From: Apricaphanius iberus
Taxonomy: Eukaryota; Chordata; Actinopteri; Cyprinodontiformes; Aphaniidae
Reading direction: 5' to 3'
Assembly (NCBI GenBank): GCA_028564705.1
Contig: JAPXFQ010002454.1
Location: 1,434,001 to 1,498,000 of the forward strand
DNA: 64,000 nucleotides
This document shows, piece by piece, positions 1 to 11,550 of the stretch; the stretch's first letter is position 1, and the number at the start of each line of letters is the position of its first letter. The position numbers and the translations under genes are program-made. The notes under the pieces are model-generated. The model saw only the letters and a program-made list of their open reading frames with translations, made no database searches and had not been told where the DNA came from.

Positions 1-172
1 ATGGATATATATGTATTGATAAGAATGGGTGGTGCAGTAAATATGTGGGTTGATGGGAGAAGCCCAGTGGAGGACTGCATCAGGAAGGGGTTTTGTCCTG
101 CTCATCTGACAAGGGACCAACTGTGACCTTTTGGATGATAACTGCCACCATGGGTCATATTCAGCTGATAGA

Positions 173-173
173 T

Positions 174-216
<43 letters not shown>

Positions 217-225
217 AAGAGAGAG
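173..225. repeat. (GA)n microsatellite
   Basis: An almost uninterrupted GA run broken by two GAAA variants. It produces an Arg-Glu repeat in one reading frame, which is an artefact of the repeat and not a protein. Confidence 0.95.
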
Positions 226-1689
226 GACAAAGCTTCATCACGTCCCTGTTCGCTCTGTCTCACTCTGTTCATGTCACTGCTGTCCGTTTAAATGAAGCAT
301 TATGCAAAATGGGGATGATTTTTTGCTTCAGGGGGTGCGAAAGAGAGAATTGCTGGTTAATGTAGGAGACAAAGGAAAAGAAAAGTAGGGATTCTGTTGA
401 GTTGGAAGACAGGGTTCAAGCTGTTGTATGAGGTTATGGGGGGTGGAGGCAATGCTGTTGGGCTCTAAGAGGGTTAATAAAAGTGACAAGTGAGTGTTTC
501 ATTCTATCTTAGCTCCCCTCCTAGACAGGTAACTCACTTAGAGGATTTGCTGAATGAGAGAGTTAGGCTATTGGGAAAGATTGTCACTCCAGTGTCTTTC
601 TCAATATAAGCCAGAGGCGACACAGGACCCCAGGGTCCAGCCTTACAATATAAAAGCCCACCTGAGAGGCAGCACAATAAAGTCCACTCAGCTAGATGTA
701 ATATACCACAAAGAGATTTTCCTGAAAAACTTGATTTAAGGCAGAAAGAAATTGAACGTTATTTGCAAACAGCGATTTCCTAAATTCATATACCCCAGGT
801 TGACTTAGGAGAGTCATTCATATAAGATTGACTGTTATCTAAAAGCTAAATGGATTTGGTTTCACCTAGCTCCAAAGGAAAAGTTATTGAAAAACACACT
901 TTCTTGAATACCCTGTGTCTTCCTGTGAATTGTGAGAGGAAGTTCAGCACAGCAAGAACAGTCACTGGATTTCTCATTTCCATCTTTTCCAAAAAGGAAT
1001 CAGCTTTTTCTGTGGTTGCCATTTCTCAGCTAATTTATTGGGTTAATTGTTTAATTAAGCTTTGTTATTCTGATGAATATGTAGCAAATTGAATCTTTCA
1101 CAATATGGTAAAATGTCTTGAAAAGTCTGAAATTAGATTAAACTTTTCTGGTCTCAATCAGTATAGAGAAAGTAATAAAAATAAAACTTTAGTCTTTGAT
1201 CCACCCTCAAGATTAATATTTGAATGTTGAAAAATTAGATTGCCCGTGCCTTCAGTGAGCTGCCTTAACAAACACCCTATAAATATTATTTATTTTTTTC
1301 TTAAATCCAATCTTACTTTTAGCATTCAATGTTTAAAAAGTAATACAGTAATTAACCTAAATATTAATTTTATTATATGGTTTATGTATAATATTTTCAC
1401 TATAAAAATGATTTGGGAAATCTTGTTTTTTTGCAATTGTTCTTTAAAATCAGGTTCGTTAAAGTTAGCAGGCATGTTTTGTTTAAGACTTAGGGAACAC
1501 TACTTTAGACATAAAACTCATTCCAACTCAAAGCTGGACCCATACGGAAACACAGAGTCTGAAAATGTCCAACATTCAGAAATATAAACAGTATGAAGGA
1601 AGCCTGTACATTTCCAACCAGGCTTCCAGCAGAATTTGTTTATCAGGCATGAGAGGACCCCCTGGGGTGTGTTAAAGACTTTGCGTATT

Positions 1690-2100
1690 GCTATTACAGA
1701 GGTTAACAATTATTTTTTCCCATCAAATGAGGGGCGCTGACACTAATATGAGGCCACTTAACATTCATAATAAGATGATAATTGGCCAATGATTATGGCC
1801 TCACTCCTCCCCTTCCTTCCAAACTGTCCGTAATTGTAATAGATTACCTAAGTGTTAGTTACATTTATCATTCCTAATATAAAGCACATCTGAAACTCTA
1901 TTGAAGCTAATATCAATGGGGATGTCTATGGTGCGACTTCAGATAATAACACCTCATGTAATTTCCTCCCTCTCTTTTATATCATATTTTCCTTTACGGT
2001 CATTGCTCCAGTTCCTCACACGCGGTTCACTGATGACTGTCTTAATTGCGTGTTCACAGGCTCAATTTCCCTTGAGGGGTTCCCCAAATTAAAAGAAGCC
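1690..2100. promoter_or_regulatory. Candidate conserved non-coding element
   Basis: Complex sequence with no repeat signature, containing several TAAT/ATTA cores and CCAAT-like words such as GGCCAATGATTATGG near 1782. This texture is typical of vertebrate developmental enhancers, but the call rests on composition only. A multi-fish alignment would decide it. Confidence 0.2.
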
Positions 2101-2855
2101 ATCCCACCCTTTCTTCATCTCTCTTTCCTCCATGCACCCTGTTTTCTTCTCAACACACAATTTCCTCTCCTCTTTTCTTTCTCTGCTCCAGGGATGCCAT
2201 GCTTATTTAAATGGAACTTGCTTGTCTTTTTTTATTCCTGCTTTTCAAGCCAGTTGTCTCTAATGAATAAATAAAACACACACAAGCAGTGGATTGACTT
2301 TCATGCATGGGTGCTCTGGTTTTGATGAGATCAAATCCCCTCCCCACTTCCACCCCACACACACCTTGACTCTTTCAATCTTATAGACAAGTGGTTGAGG
2401 CCAGTTACTCTCTGTGAGGGTGATCCAAAAAAATGTTTTGTGTGGAGATTATCCACAGTTTTTTGTTTAGAAGGCATCTTGGGGTCAAAATAACTGTGAA
2501 TGAAGAGCTGCAAACTCTAGCCCATACCTTGAGTTGGCCATGGGCATGATTCTCAAATAGGATTAGGTTTAGGCTCTCCTGTTTCATTAATTTACTTTCA
2601 TATAAATAATCATCTTGCAGTTCTGAGTAATTGTTTAGGATTGCTGTCTTGCAGCCCCGGTCTCAAGTCTTTTGCGTTCTCTGGCAGATTTATTTCCAGA
2701 ATATCCCTGTTTCAGCTCCTTCCACCTTCCTATCAATTCTGTCTAAAAGACAGGTGTCAAACTCCAGTATTCTAGGTTGGTAGTGTGTACCTTTTCGATG
2801 TGTCTCTGCATCTGAACATCTGAAGCATTCAGTTATTAGCAGGACTCTGTGGAAC

Positions 2856-3380
2856 AATAGAATAGAATAGAATAGAATAGAAAAGAACAATCCTTTATTG
2901 TCCCGCAAGGGAACATTCAGTTGTAACAGCACCAAAGCGATATCAGAACAGAATTTAAGATTCCAGAAAAAACATGTATATTATGGGCATATTTACAAAG
3001 AACAGAGTACTTTGCAGTTATCAAAGTTAAGTTACAATTAAAAATAGATTGTAATGTGCAACATAGCATAGCAACATAGCATAGATACTTAAAGACGTTT
3101 TAACAATTCAAATTTTTTAAATATGTACAGAATGTGTATTGTGCATTAAAAAAATAAATGTATTATTTCCAAAGATTTGCATATATAAACTGAGAGAAAG
3201 ACAAATTATGTGCAAATTACAGCAGCATAATTGTTATTTGGTTAATTAGTGCAATTTACAGCGCTAATGTAAACATCTTTTTTCTTGGGAGCAGTTTTGG
3301 TTGTATAGTCTAACAGCTGCAGGGAGGAAGGATGAAAAGTGCTATATAAGTCCAGTCCATTTAACCCAACCATATGACAG
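2856..3380 (-). mobile_element. LINE 3' end, Rex/Babar-like, with AGAAT tail repeat
   Basis: Read on the minus strand, the segment ends in the phrase GGGACAATAAAGGATTGTTC, followed by a short pentanucleotide repeat (AGAAT on the plus strand, 2856-2887). The form 'ttccc..ggga.aataaag' plus a short tandem tail is the usual 3' end of CR1/Rex-like LINEs in teleosts. Further in, CTGCAGCTGTTAGACTATAC (minus strand, about 3306-3325) is also typical of their 3' UTRs. No reverse-transcriptase coding remains, so this is a 5'-truncated copy. The inner boundary near 3380 is approximate and the family name is from memory. Confidence 0.55.
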
Positions 3381-3409
3381 ATTTATATTTCTTTAAAAAA
3401 AAGACCTTG

Positions 3410-5139
3410 TATCTTTTTCATTGGACTTTATTATCAGGTAATATTTTTTGTTGGTATATACACAAAGAAAAAAAAAAAGAAATCCAAAGAAAAACTAAGT
3501 CTGTGGTTATGGGACATTTTTGAAGAAAAGTTCAAAGTACATGAATAATTGCAAGACTGTTTATCGACTAGCCAAATTCTGTCTGGTGGTAATTTCTGTA
3601 AAATTTCAGAATCAGTCAGAAGGCAGATTCAAATAAAGCACCTTAAGAAAAAACAACTTTACACTATTGAAAAACAAATGGAAATAGATTTTTTTCAACC
3701 TTGGTTTACTTGTAAAGTAATGACCAGAGGGAGTATGGGTAAATACATATAAATATGTAATTCTAAGCAGCTTGATCCTTTATTTACTATACAAATAATT
3801 GACTATGCTGATGCTTTCAGGCTAAAAAGGGATGTACCTGCACCAGTTCATGCCTTAGATCAAATCCTGGTGTTCGTTAAATCGTTAAGGGTAGCCTTCG
3901 CCAGCCACTACTTGTGGAAATAATGCCAGTAGTTTATGCCCTCTCTAAACGACATATTTCAAAAGGGCTGAGGGATCATGACTCTAATTAGGTTGTAATG
4001 GTATCATAAATTATGGACAAATCATGATGCTGCATCAAACAGACGGTTTAATGAAAAGTTGTAATGGTCACCCCCAGAGGCCTGAGGGCTTAGGTTCTCT
4101 AAAGTACCAGGGTTATCCATCACAATACACACGGTAAAAAGACAGGATCCACAGACAGGGGGTTCACCGTGTGAACCTGTTTGAATTTGTTCTGCCATGA
4201 TACACACAATCACTCTGATATGAGCAACATCAAAGTACCCATCATGTCCCTTGTTCGATTAATTTGTATCGAGTTTAATGCAAGTATGTATAAGCTTCAC
4301 ACGCTTGTATGTACCATTTGCATGTTTACATAAAATGACAGAAGTATCTCCTTTTCAATTGAACATCTTTAAAGAGCTGAACTTAATTCCATGGAAATTA
4401 TGGTTAAATAGAATCATTTACATTTTTGTCCTACTTTGCAAGATGCAAAAATGTTCTGGCCACATCTGCCCGACAAGTGTCTAAGAATCATTAGCAAAGC
4501 TGATTTGATTTACGTCCTGTGTAGACGGGGCCACCCAAATGATCTGCCTCACCATTGGAATCATCAATCTCTGCCAACCAGAGGGCACAGCAAGTGCAGC
4601 AAAGGGAGTAGAGTGGGGTGGCACACCAAAGAACCCACAGGCTTCTGTGCAAATATGGGCATATGTTTACCCTCTGCACAAATTTACTTTAAATGCTTGC
4701 ATGTTTTTGAGAATATGTACATGTCTGTGATTGCTGTTTTAATTTTCCATTGTACTTTATTATGTGTTTGTAAGAAGGATGGGTATTTATGTGTAAAGTA
4801 CCAAGCATGTGTGACTGTTGTGGAAGAGCATAAATAAGACTGCTATTTCAAAGTTGGAAGACTAATTAGCAATTTCACCAGTGTATTGTAAACCTGGTGG
4901 CTGTTGACACTAGGCCTAATTGTAATGTTTTTCAAAATGTTTCCTTTTGCCAGAAGGCCAGTATTTTTGAAAACTACGGCAACACTAGGCAAGACATTCA
5001 AAGTCTTTGCATGTTTGATTGGTAAATCAGCAACCTTCATCATTCTTTTGTTTATAACATTATTTTTTATTATTATTTATTATGATTATTTAATGTGTTA
5101 AAAAAAGACTTACCTTTTTTACTTGTTTTCTTTTTGTAG
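3410..5139. other. Intergenic DNA, no gene seen
   Basis: AT-rich sequence with several poly-A and AT-rich runs. No open frame has recognisable content. The last 40 bases are a pyrimidine-rich tract ending in TTTTTGTAG, the splice acceptor of the decayed gene that follows. Confidence 0.55.
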
Positions 5140-6560
5140 GAGAATTGCGGGGAATTGAGTACCTGTACAGCCAGACTGGCAAAACCCTGACCCTTGTGCT
5201 CCAGAACTAAGAGGAGGAGGACGGCAGGCTGGTGGAGCAAATCAATGATGATGACCTTCAAGATGGGGGTTTCGAAGAAGAGATCACGGAGGACATCACT
5301 GCTCCTGTGCTCTACCAGGATGATCCCTGCTGTGATCTGAAGAATCTGCCCTCATCATTGATGACGACTCCCCAGATCCATCCTCCTCAGGCACCACCTG
5401 CTGATCTGCCATACGTCTCATCTGATGGAGGACAGCATCCTGCTGCCGCTCCTTCAGTGCTGCCTGACGCCCCTCAAGCTGCACTGGAGACCGATGAGGC
5501 TCAGGTTAGACACTAGTGCCTATTTTAATTAAATCATTGTCACATTTTATTCTAAATTTATATTATAACATCAGATTAAGCCATTTATTAGGGAGCAGTC
5601 GTCGGACCTGATGGGATTCCCAGGTGGGACAAGGTCCAGGATCTGGCCACTTACCTGGTACATCACCGTGAGACCTCCTACTACAGCTGACTAGTGGCTG
5701 TTTTAAAGCGCCTAAGCGGTCTGGAGTAACACAGGGTGTGGAAAGCGTGAAGGGCTGCTTGTTAGGCCAGCCTGGGGCCCAGCACCAGCCGCTTGATGGA
5801 GGCCATGTGCTGGAATTTCTACCCCCAGGTGGTCAAAGATTCAGGAAGATTACCACCACATCCGGGAATTGATCCACAACTGTCCGGGGTTGATGATGGG
5901 GAAAACGATCCAGCTCTTCAAGCGGAACCAGCGGAAACTTGTTCGGTGGTAGGTGTAACAAAAATCTTCTCTCGGGTTTAAACGGCGCCAAAAAGTCAGG
6001 AGAAGAGCGTCCTATCCCAGGGAATGCCTTGAACCGCTCCCATTCCTCCGGCACCTCTCCTGCTTCCACCCTCTGAACCACAGCTGGAGTTCCTTCCACC
6101 CTCCTCTAGCCCAAGGCATGTGTTTGTCCTCCCTCTAAACCTATGAAGACAAGCTCCTGTACTGCGGACAGGCCGATGGGCCCGCTGCTGCCACCAGGTA
6201 GCAAATAGTTGCACCCATACCACCGCCGCAGTACCAGACACTGCATAGCCTGTGTCAGGTATGGTGGGGACTGAATCCAGACAACACTGTTGCAGCAGCC
6301 ATGGCTGCTCATGGTGTTTCTGTCTAGCTCCAGCCCTACTTCTTCCTGCACCTGATGCTCCTGTATCCCGTTATACAGAGAGGAACAGGCGCCGGCGGGC
6401 CCTTGAGGAGAAGAGTTGCTTGATTAAGAGGAAGCATGTGAGAGGGGTGACTTACAACACCTGCAGCCAGTGTGGGAAGTCAAAATTAAAAGAGTTTGGC
6501 CACAGCAGTTATGGCAGTGCCACGTTCTGTGCACAAGACTCCACTGTGTTTGGCTTGTAA
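5140..6560 (+). pseudogene. Decayed multi-exon copy of a multicopy teleost gene (DUF6729-type family), C-terminal half
   Basis: Two exon-like blocks with intact GT-AG borders can be read. Exon A (5140-5504) encodes ELRGIEYLYSQTGKTL followed by an acidic stretch and a proline-rich stretch, with one in-frame TAA after LQN. Exon B starts at 5592 with GAVVGPDGIPRWDKVQDLAT, then breaks at a TGA and goes through several frameshifts. The remnants DYHHIRELIHNC and QLFKRNQRKLVRW still follow in the expected order. A last block (about 6340-6560) is basic and ends in a Cys-x2-Cys ... Gly-His ... Cys zinc-ribbon-like signature (CSQCGKSKLKEFGH). From memory this order matches the C-terminal half of a high-copy teleost family whose N-terminal half carries DUF6729. 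The N-terminal part is absent. The family may itself be mobile. Multiple stops rule out a working protein. Confidence 0.55.
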
Positions 6561-6800
6561 ATATTGTTTATTACTGGCACTGTAAATTTCTGTGCTTTGC
6601 TTGTAAATACTGCTTGTATTATATATTACTGCATATTTCTGTGCTTGACTTGTAAATATTGTATATTACTGTACAATTCTGTGCTTGGTTTGTAAATAAT
6701 GCTTGTAATTTATATTACTGTATATTTCTGTGCTTGAATGGTAAATATTGCTTGCATTATATATTACTATATCTTGCTTATAAATACTGTATATTCTGTG
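6555..6800. repeat. ~48 bp tandem repeat at the 3' side of the pseudogene
   Basis: Five to six degenerate units, each beginning with a form of CTTGTAAATATTGCTTGTA, continuing TTATATATTACTG and ending TTTCTGTGCTTG. The unit is about 40-49 bp, with internal deletions in units 1 and 3. It starts directly at the stop codon of the last open frame, so it is probably part of the 3' untranslated or terminal region of the family. Confidence 0.8.
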
Positions 6801-7628
6801 CATACATGTATAGTTAGTTTTGTGTAGTGTTTCAGAAGTGTGCAGTGTAAAATTTGTTACAGCACACATTTTTAATGTTTGTTCATTTTTGTTTCCATTG
6901 TGTTCTGATTTAATCCGATCAAACCAACAGTTAAGACTCAGCCTGTGCATCATAAAAAAAAGCTCAATGTTGTCCCACAGTCTATGAAGCCATATTTTGT
7001 TAACAAGCAAAAACAAACATTAGACATCATTGGAAGGCAGTATATTAGAATACTTCTTTAATACCTAGAGAAATTGTGTAACCAAGGCAATAAAAGAAAA
7101 TTATATTCCATCAATCTGTATCTGTTTTCCCTTGCGCTAGCAGGCAGACATTACCTGTGCAATGGGCGTAAAACATTGCGCAACTAGTGCTGTTTTCAAA
7201 CGCTCAATTCCCTGAGAATGATCTATTTGCGGCAACATGATGAGCACATCAGTCTCTCTTTCATCGCTTGGAACTAGCGAAGAGGTAAAAACGTATCTAT
7301 GGCAAAACTTTTTTGCATTTGGAGGGGAAATCAATGTTTTAATATCGGGCGTGTTCCGTGCGATTTGTCTGTCCGGGCTCTTGTAGAAGTAAAGACCTCA
7401 TCTAATATGGCTTTCCCCTGAAAAGAGGACCCGCGCCTATTTATTTAAAAAACAGATTTTTATCGCCAATATCGCCAATATTTTGTAATTAATGTGCTTT
7501 ACGTAATTATTATTACATAATATTTTAATGGCTATTTTCAAAGATGTACTGCAAAAACTACACACTGTCACTTTAAAGGGGCTATATCATGCTATTTTAC
7601 AGCTTTCAACTTCTGGGATAGACATATA

Positions 7629-9204
7629 CAGTGGGGCAAAAAGTATTTAGTCAGCCACCGATTGTGCAAGTTCTCCCACTTAAAATAATGATAGAGGTCA
7701 GTAATTTTCATCATAGGTACACTTCAACTGTGAGAGACAGAATTTGAAAAAAAAAATCCAGGAATTCACATTGTAAGATTTTTAAAGAATTTATTTGTAA
7801 ATTATGTTGGAAAATAAGTATTTGGTCACTTCAAACAAGGAAGATCTCTGGCTCTCACAGACCTGTAACTTCTTATTTAAGAAGCTATTCTGTCCTCTAC
7901 TTGTTACCTGTATTAATGGCACCTGTTTGAACTCGTTATCTGTATAAAAGACACCTGTCCACAGCCTCATACAGTCAGACTCCAAACTCCACTATGGCCA
8001 AGACCAAAGAGCTTTCGAAGGACACCAGGAAAATAATTGTAGACCTGCACCTGACTGGGAAGAGTGAATCTACAATAGGCAAGCAGCTTGGTGTGAAAAA
8101 AAATCAACTGTGGGAGCAATTATCAGAAAATGGAAGACAAACAAGACCACTGATAATCTCCCTCGATCTGGGGCTCCACGCAAGATCTCATCCCGTGGGG
8201 TCAAAATGATCATGAGAACGGTGAGCAAAAATCCCAGAACCACCTGGTGAATTACCTGCAGAGAGCTGGGATCAAAGTAACAAAGGTTACCATCAGTAAC
8301 ACACTACAACGACTGGGAATGAAATCCTGCAGTGCCAGACGTTTCCCCCTGCTTAAGCCAGTGCATGACCAGGCTAGTCTGAAGTTTGCCAGAGAGCACA
8401 TGGATGATACAGCAGAAGAATGGGAGAATGTCATGTGGTCAGATGAAACCAAAGTAGTACTTTTTGGTATAAACTCAACTCGTCGTGTTTGGAGGAAGAA
8501 GAATACTGAGTTGCATCCCAAGAACACCATACCTACTGTGAAGCATTGGGGTGGAAAAAATCATGCTTTGGGGCTGTTTTTCTGCTAAGGGGACAGGACG
8601 ACTGATCCGTGTTAAGGAAAGAATGAATGGGGCCATGTATCGTGAGATTTTGAGCCAAAACCTCCTTCCATCAGTGAAGATGAAACATGGCTGGGTCTTC
8701 CAACATGACAATGATCCCAAACACACCGCCCGGTCAACGAAGGAGTGGCTCCGTAAGAAGCATTTGAAAGTCCTGGAGAGGCCTAGCCAGTCTCCAGACC
8801 TCAACCCCATAGAAAATCTGTGGAGGGAGTTGAAAGTCCGTGTTGCTCGGCGACAGCCCCAAAACATCACTGCTCTCCAGAAGATCTGCATGGAGGAAGG
8901 GGCCAAAATACCAGCTACTGTGTGTGCAAACCTGGTAAAGACCTATTATATGTTATTGCCAACAAAGGTTATATTACAAAGTATTTGGTTGAATTTTTGT
9001 TATTGACCAAATACTTATTTTCCACCATAATTTACAAATAAATTCTTTAAAAATCCTTCAATGTGAATTCCTGGATTTTTTTTTCCAAATTCTGTCTCTC
9101 ACAGTTGAAGTGTACCTATGATGAAAATTACTGACCTCTGTCATCATTTTAAGTGGGAGAACTTGCACAATCGGTGGCTGACTAAATACTTTTTTGCCCC
9201 ACTG
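7629..9204 (+). mobile_element. Tc1-like transposon, 1576 bp, with 200 bp terminal inverted repeats
   Basis: The element begins CAGTGGGGCAAAAAGTATTT and ends with its inverse, flanked by TA (7627-7628 and 9205-9206), the Tc1/mariner target duplication. The inverted repeats (7629-7828 and 9004-9204) match almost base for base over about 200 bp, so the copy is complete and fairly young. The transposase inside is broken. The terminal sequence belongs to a Tc1 group widely spread in fish genomes (family knowledge). Confidence 0.95.
7994..9006 (+). pseudogene. Tc1 transposase (DD34E), frameshifted
   Basis: The start MAKTKELSKDTRKIIVDLHL and the N-terminal helix-turn-helix region are intact. The frame breaks at an A8 run (8096-8103), again around 8240-8249 where a few bases are missing, and once more at an A6 run (8555-8560). 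Reading across the breaks gives a typical ~340-residue Tc1 enzyme that binds the terminal repeats and cuts and pastes the element at TA. The catalytic triad is still encoded: Asp at 8442-8444 (WSDETKV), Asp at 8707-8709 ([10 protein letters not shown]) and Glu at 8812-8814 (NPIENLW), with 34 residues between the last two. The C-terminus also has a small deletion near 8945. The gene is inactive because of the frameshifts, not because of active-site loss. Confidence 0.93.
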
Positions 9205-10312
9205 TATATATATATACTAAAATGTTACCGTTGGTGTTATACAGTATTGATTTGTCCTAAAAAGTAACTTTTATCCTGCAGTTAATGTTGGACCATGAAG
9301 TAACAAGGCTCGTTTCTCTGTATTCCCGCCTTCTGTACCCCCCAACCCACCAACCCCGAGGGCTCCTCTCTTCTTGTGCAGAGCCGCAACAGCTCGGACT
9401 GAAAGAAACAGTGCTGAGCTTCATCTCAAACAGTATTCTGACCATGAATTTGAAAAGCACAAAGTACCACAATGAAACTCTGTTATATTAAGGGTGCAGA
9501 CGTTTGGTTTATTTTATTTTTTGTAAAAAACATGAGTCAATAAAGCCTATTTCAGTTGCTACGTAAATCACCAGGCTTTAGACTGAGCCGAAAACAACTA
9601 GCTACGTCCATTAAGCAGTTCTTTCCAGCCCAGTATATAAAAAAAGCCATGGGTGTTGTTTGCACCCGTTTACTGAACATTCTTAGATGCCACAGATTAA
9701 TTAATTAACCACACCATACTATTATAAGATCACATGAGCAGCTTGATAAATTGCTAAGACACATTAGCATTAGCATGTAGCCACATACTTCTCTGTCCAT
9801 CGGGCAGCTTTGTTATTTGATCCAGCTGCTGTTCTTTAGGAATGTAGAATAAAATCCTGTAATCCATGCAGCTAAACAGCCGTATTCACAGAGAAAGTAA
9901 AAAATCCAACAAAAAAAGTGTTTTAACCTGCCAAAAACCAAAGCAGACATGAGCTTTGAGAAGGAAGGGGGTGTGTTTGGAACTCTATCAGAGGTAAGTT
10001 GCTCTGCCTGCAGGGGCAGTGCAAACACATCTAGCACTCCCTTGTTTTCAACTAGTGATGTCACTGGTTGAACATTCAGTCGTTTTCTAGGAGAGAGAGG
10101 GGCAGCTGCTCAGAGAGCAGAATTCAGGAGGATTACTCAGACATGCGTGAATTAAGCCAAAAACCTCTCTGGTGGGGGGTTTGTGAGAAAACAGAATTAC
10201 CAGATGATTGAAAACTCCAAAAACTTGATTTTGCATGATATAGGCCCTTTAATTTCTAGTCTCATGTCCAACACGCCACAAATGTGTACACTTAGAGCTG
10301 GGCACAGATGCT

Positions 10313-10384
10313 TATCAGAGCATGGTTTCAATCCATTGACCTCTAGGTTATGGGCCCAGCACGCTTCAGTTGCGCGACTCTGCT
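10313..10384 (-). tRNA. Initiator tRNA-Met(CAU)-like sequence, probably a pseudogene
   Basis: The minus strand reads AGCAGAG at the 5' end, then an intact D stem (GCGC/GCGT), the anticodon arm CTGGGCCCATAACCTAG with anticodon CAU (plus-strand 10350-10352), the initiator hallmark GGG pairs (CC now CT on the 3' side), and a T loop ATTGAAA. The order and bases follow eukaryotic initiator tRNA-Met closely over all 72 nt. Changes against function: G2-A71 mismatch in the acceptor stem, A-G mismatch at the T-stem base, G-to-C next to the D stem inside the A box, and no T-run terminator close behind the 3' end. It lies 60 bp outside the TTAA element. No CCA is encoded, as expected for eukaryotes. Confidence 0.8.
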
Positions 10385-10861
10385 TTGCTGTTTTGACAAA
10401 CAGGCATTGGAAAGTTGTCTGTTTCTTTTGATGTTTTTTTCTAGACAAGCGCATTAGAGAAAAATGAGAGAGAACACAGCAGGTAATGAGAAAATATGTT
10501 GAGGTGCTTTTTATTAGAAGTGCAGCTTATAGAATAATCTAAAAATGCATGGAAACAAACACAGCAGCCTATCTTATTGTTTCCCTACACGTCTTTGTGT
10601 TCAATACAAAAGCATGTAGTGCCCAAACGGTGCAATAACTACTGATTACATATGACTATAGAGCACCGTTCTGGTGAAACGATCTCTGACTGTTGCTGAA
10701 TTGACCACTCACAGGCATAGGCTTTCTGTTGAGGGAGACAGATAGTTAGAAAATGGGGCTCGACTCCATTTGTCCTTGCGTAGGTGATAATGGCACTGCG
10801 TAGTATAAACTAGGCTTAACCGTTAGCCCCTTTAGACCACACTGACATTCGTGGGATTTGA

Positions 10862-10935
10862 ATTAGGACTGCCACGATTAATCGATTCATCACGACAGTG
10901 TCGACAAGTAAGATTATCGACAAATAATTCAGTTA
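10862..10935. mobile_element. hAT-like terminal fragment (TCGA-rich end)
   Basis: GACTGCCACGATTAATCGAT followed by repeated GTCGACAA/TTATCGACAAA words resembles the well-known teleost repeat end 'gctgccacgattagtcgact..', usually assigned to hAT DNA transposons. The matching opposite end was not found, so this is a solo or truncated end. The family call is from memory. Confidence 0.4.
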
Positions 10936-11404
10936 TCAAAGTTATCATTTATTTTCTAAAGCTTTGTTTTCCTCTTAAAACGTTCGCTGTCCCATTATCG
11001 GCTCCCTTTCTGCCCCTGACGAACACGTGCAGTTGTGCCAATCGGGGTCAGCAGCTGCAGCTTAGAAAAGCTTTAACAGCAATATTAGCAGTGAGCCTAG
11101 AAAGTAATTCGGGAGTTTTATTCAATAAAAACAGAAGCATGTGTAATGTAAAAATTCAGCAGTACAGCAGTGTTGTTTGAGTTTCTTAAAGGGAAACCCA
11201 CAGTGGCTGATGACAAACATGCTTGATAGCTACTAATGTTAGCATCAACAGTAGAGCGATTTTCTCTTTTCCCTCAACATGTCGGCTTTTTACCTTCTCT
11301 CCTAGGTATCCAGGGGTATTCATATATTAATGGAAATATGAAGATTCTCTCATATTTTCTTGTCTTTTTCATATTTCTCTTCTTTTTATATTTTCTCCCC
11401 ACAG

Positions 11405-11515
11405 CCATCATGGTCTACAACAAGTCCTTGAAAAATGAATTAGTAAAGAGCTACAACAACACTTAATTTCTCTCTGTGATTAATAAAGTATTTTTGGAAT
11501 TTTAATTAATTTAAT
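11405..11515 (+). mobile_element. LINE 3' end (Rex/L2-like)
   Basis: ACTTAATTTCTCTCTGTGAT followed by TAATAAAGTATTTTTGGAAT and a degenerate AATT-rich tail. This is the usual 'attttc/cct.tgggattaataaagta' terminus of teleost LINEs. No coding sequence remains upstream, so the copy is heavily 5' truncated. The upstream boundary is uncertain. Confidence 0.5.
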
Positions 11516-11550
11516 TGAATATGACGACCTCTTGAGGCTGTTTCTGAAGC

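Larger units (their letters stand above)
1..2855. other. Intergenic DNA, no gene seen
   Basis: No open frame here resembles a known protein. The frames present are short, AT-rich or made of simple repeat. The stretch contains a GA microsatellite near its start and a complex repeat-free segment at about 1690-2100, which is listed separately as a possible regulatory element. Confidence 0.6.
7577..10248. mobile_element. TTAA-flanked non-autonomous DNA element (piggyBac-like), split by Tc1
   Basis: The left end AGGGGCTATATCATGC and the right end GCATGATATAGGCCCT are inverted repeats of about 16 bp with one mismatch. Each is bordered by TTAA (7573-7576 and 10249-10252). A four-base TTAA duplication is the hallmark of piggyBac-type transposition. 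The element is about 1.1 kb without the Tc1 copy inserted 50 bp inside its left end. No transposase frame is visible in the remaining 9207-10248 part, so it moved with enzyme supplied elsewhere. The superfamily assignment depends on the TTAA site only. Confidence 0.6.

Noticed and set aside
93..365. 90-codon frame with an Arg-Glu repeat
   Set aside because: The repeat is the translated GA microsatellite; the rest has no recognisable content.
4436..4837. 133-codon plus-strand frame
   Set aside because: No recognisable motif, overlaps three other chance frames, no splice or promoter context.
8475..8906. 143-codon minus-strand frame
   Set aside because: It is the antisense shadow of the Tc1 transposase.
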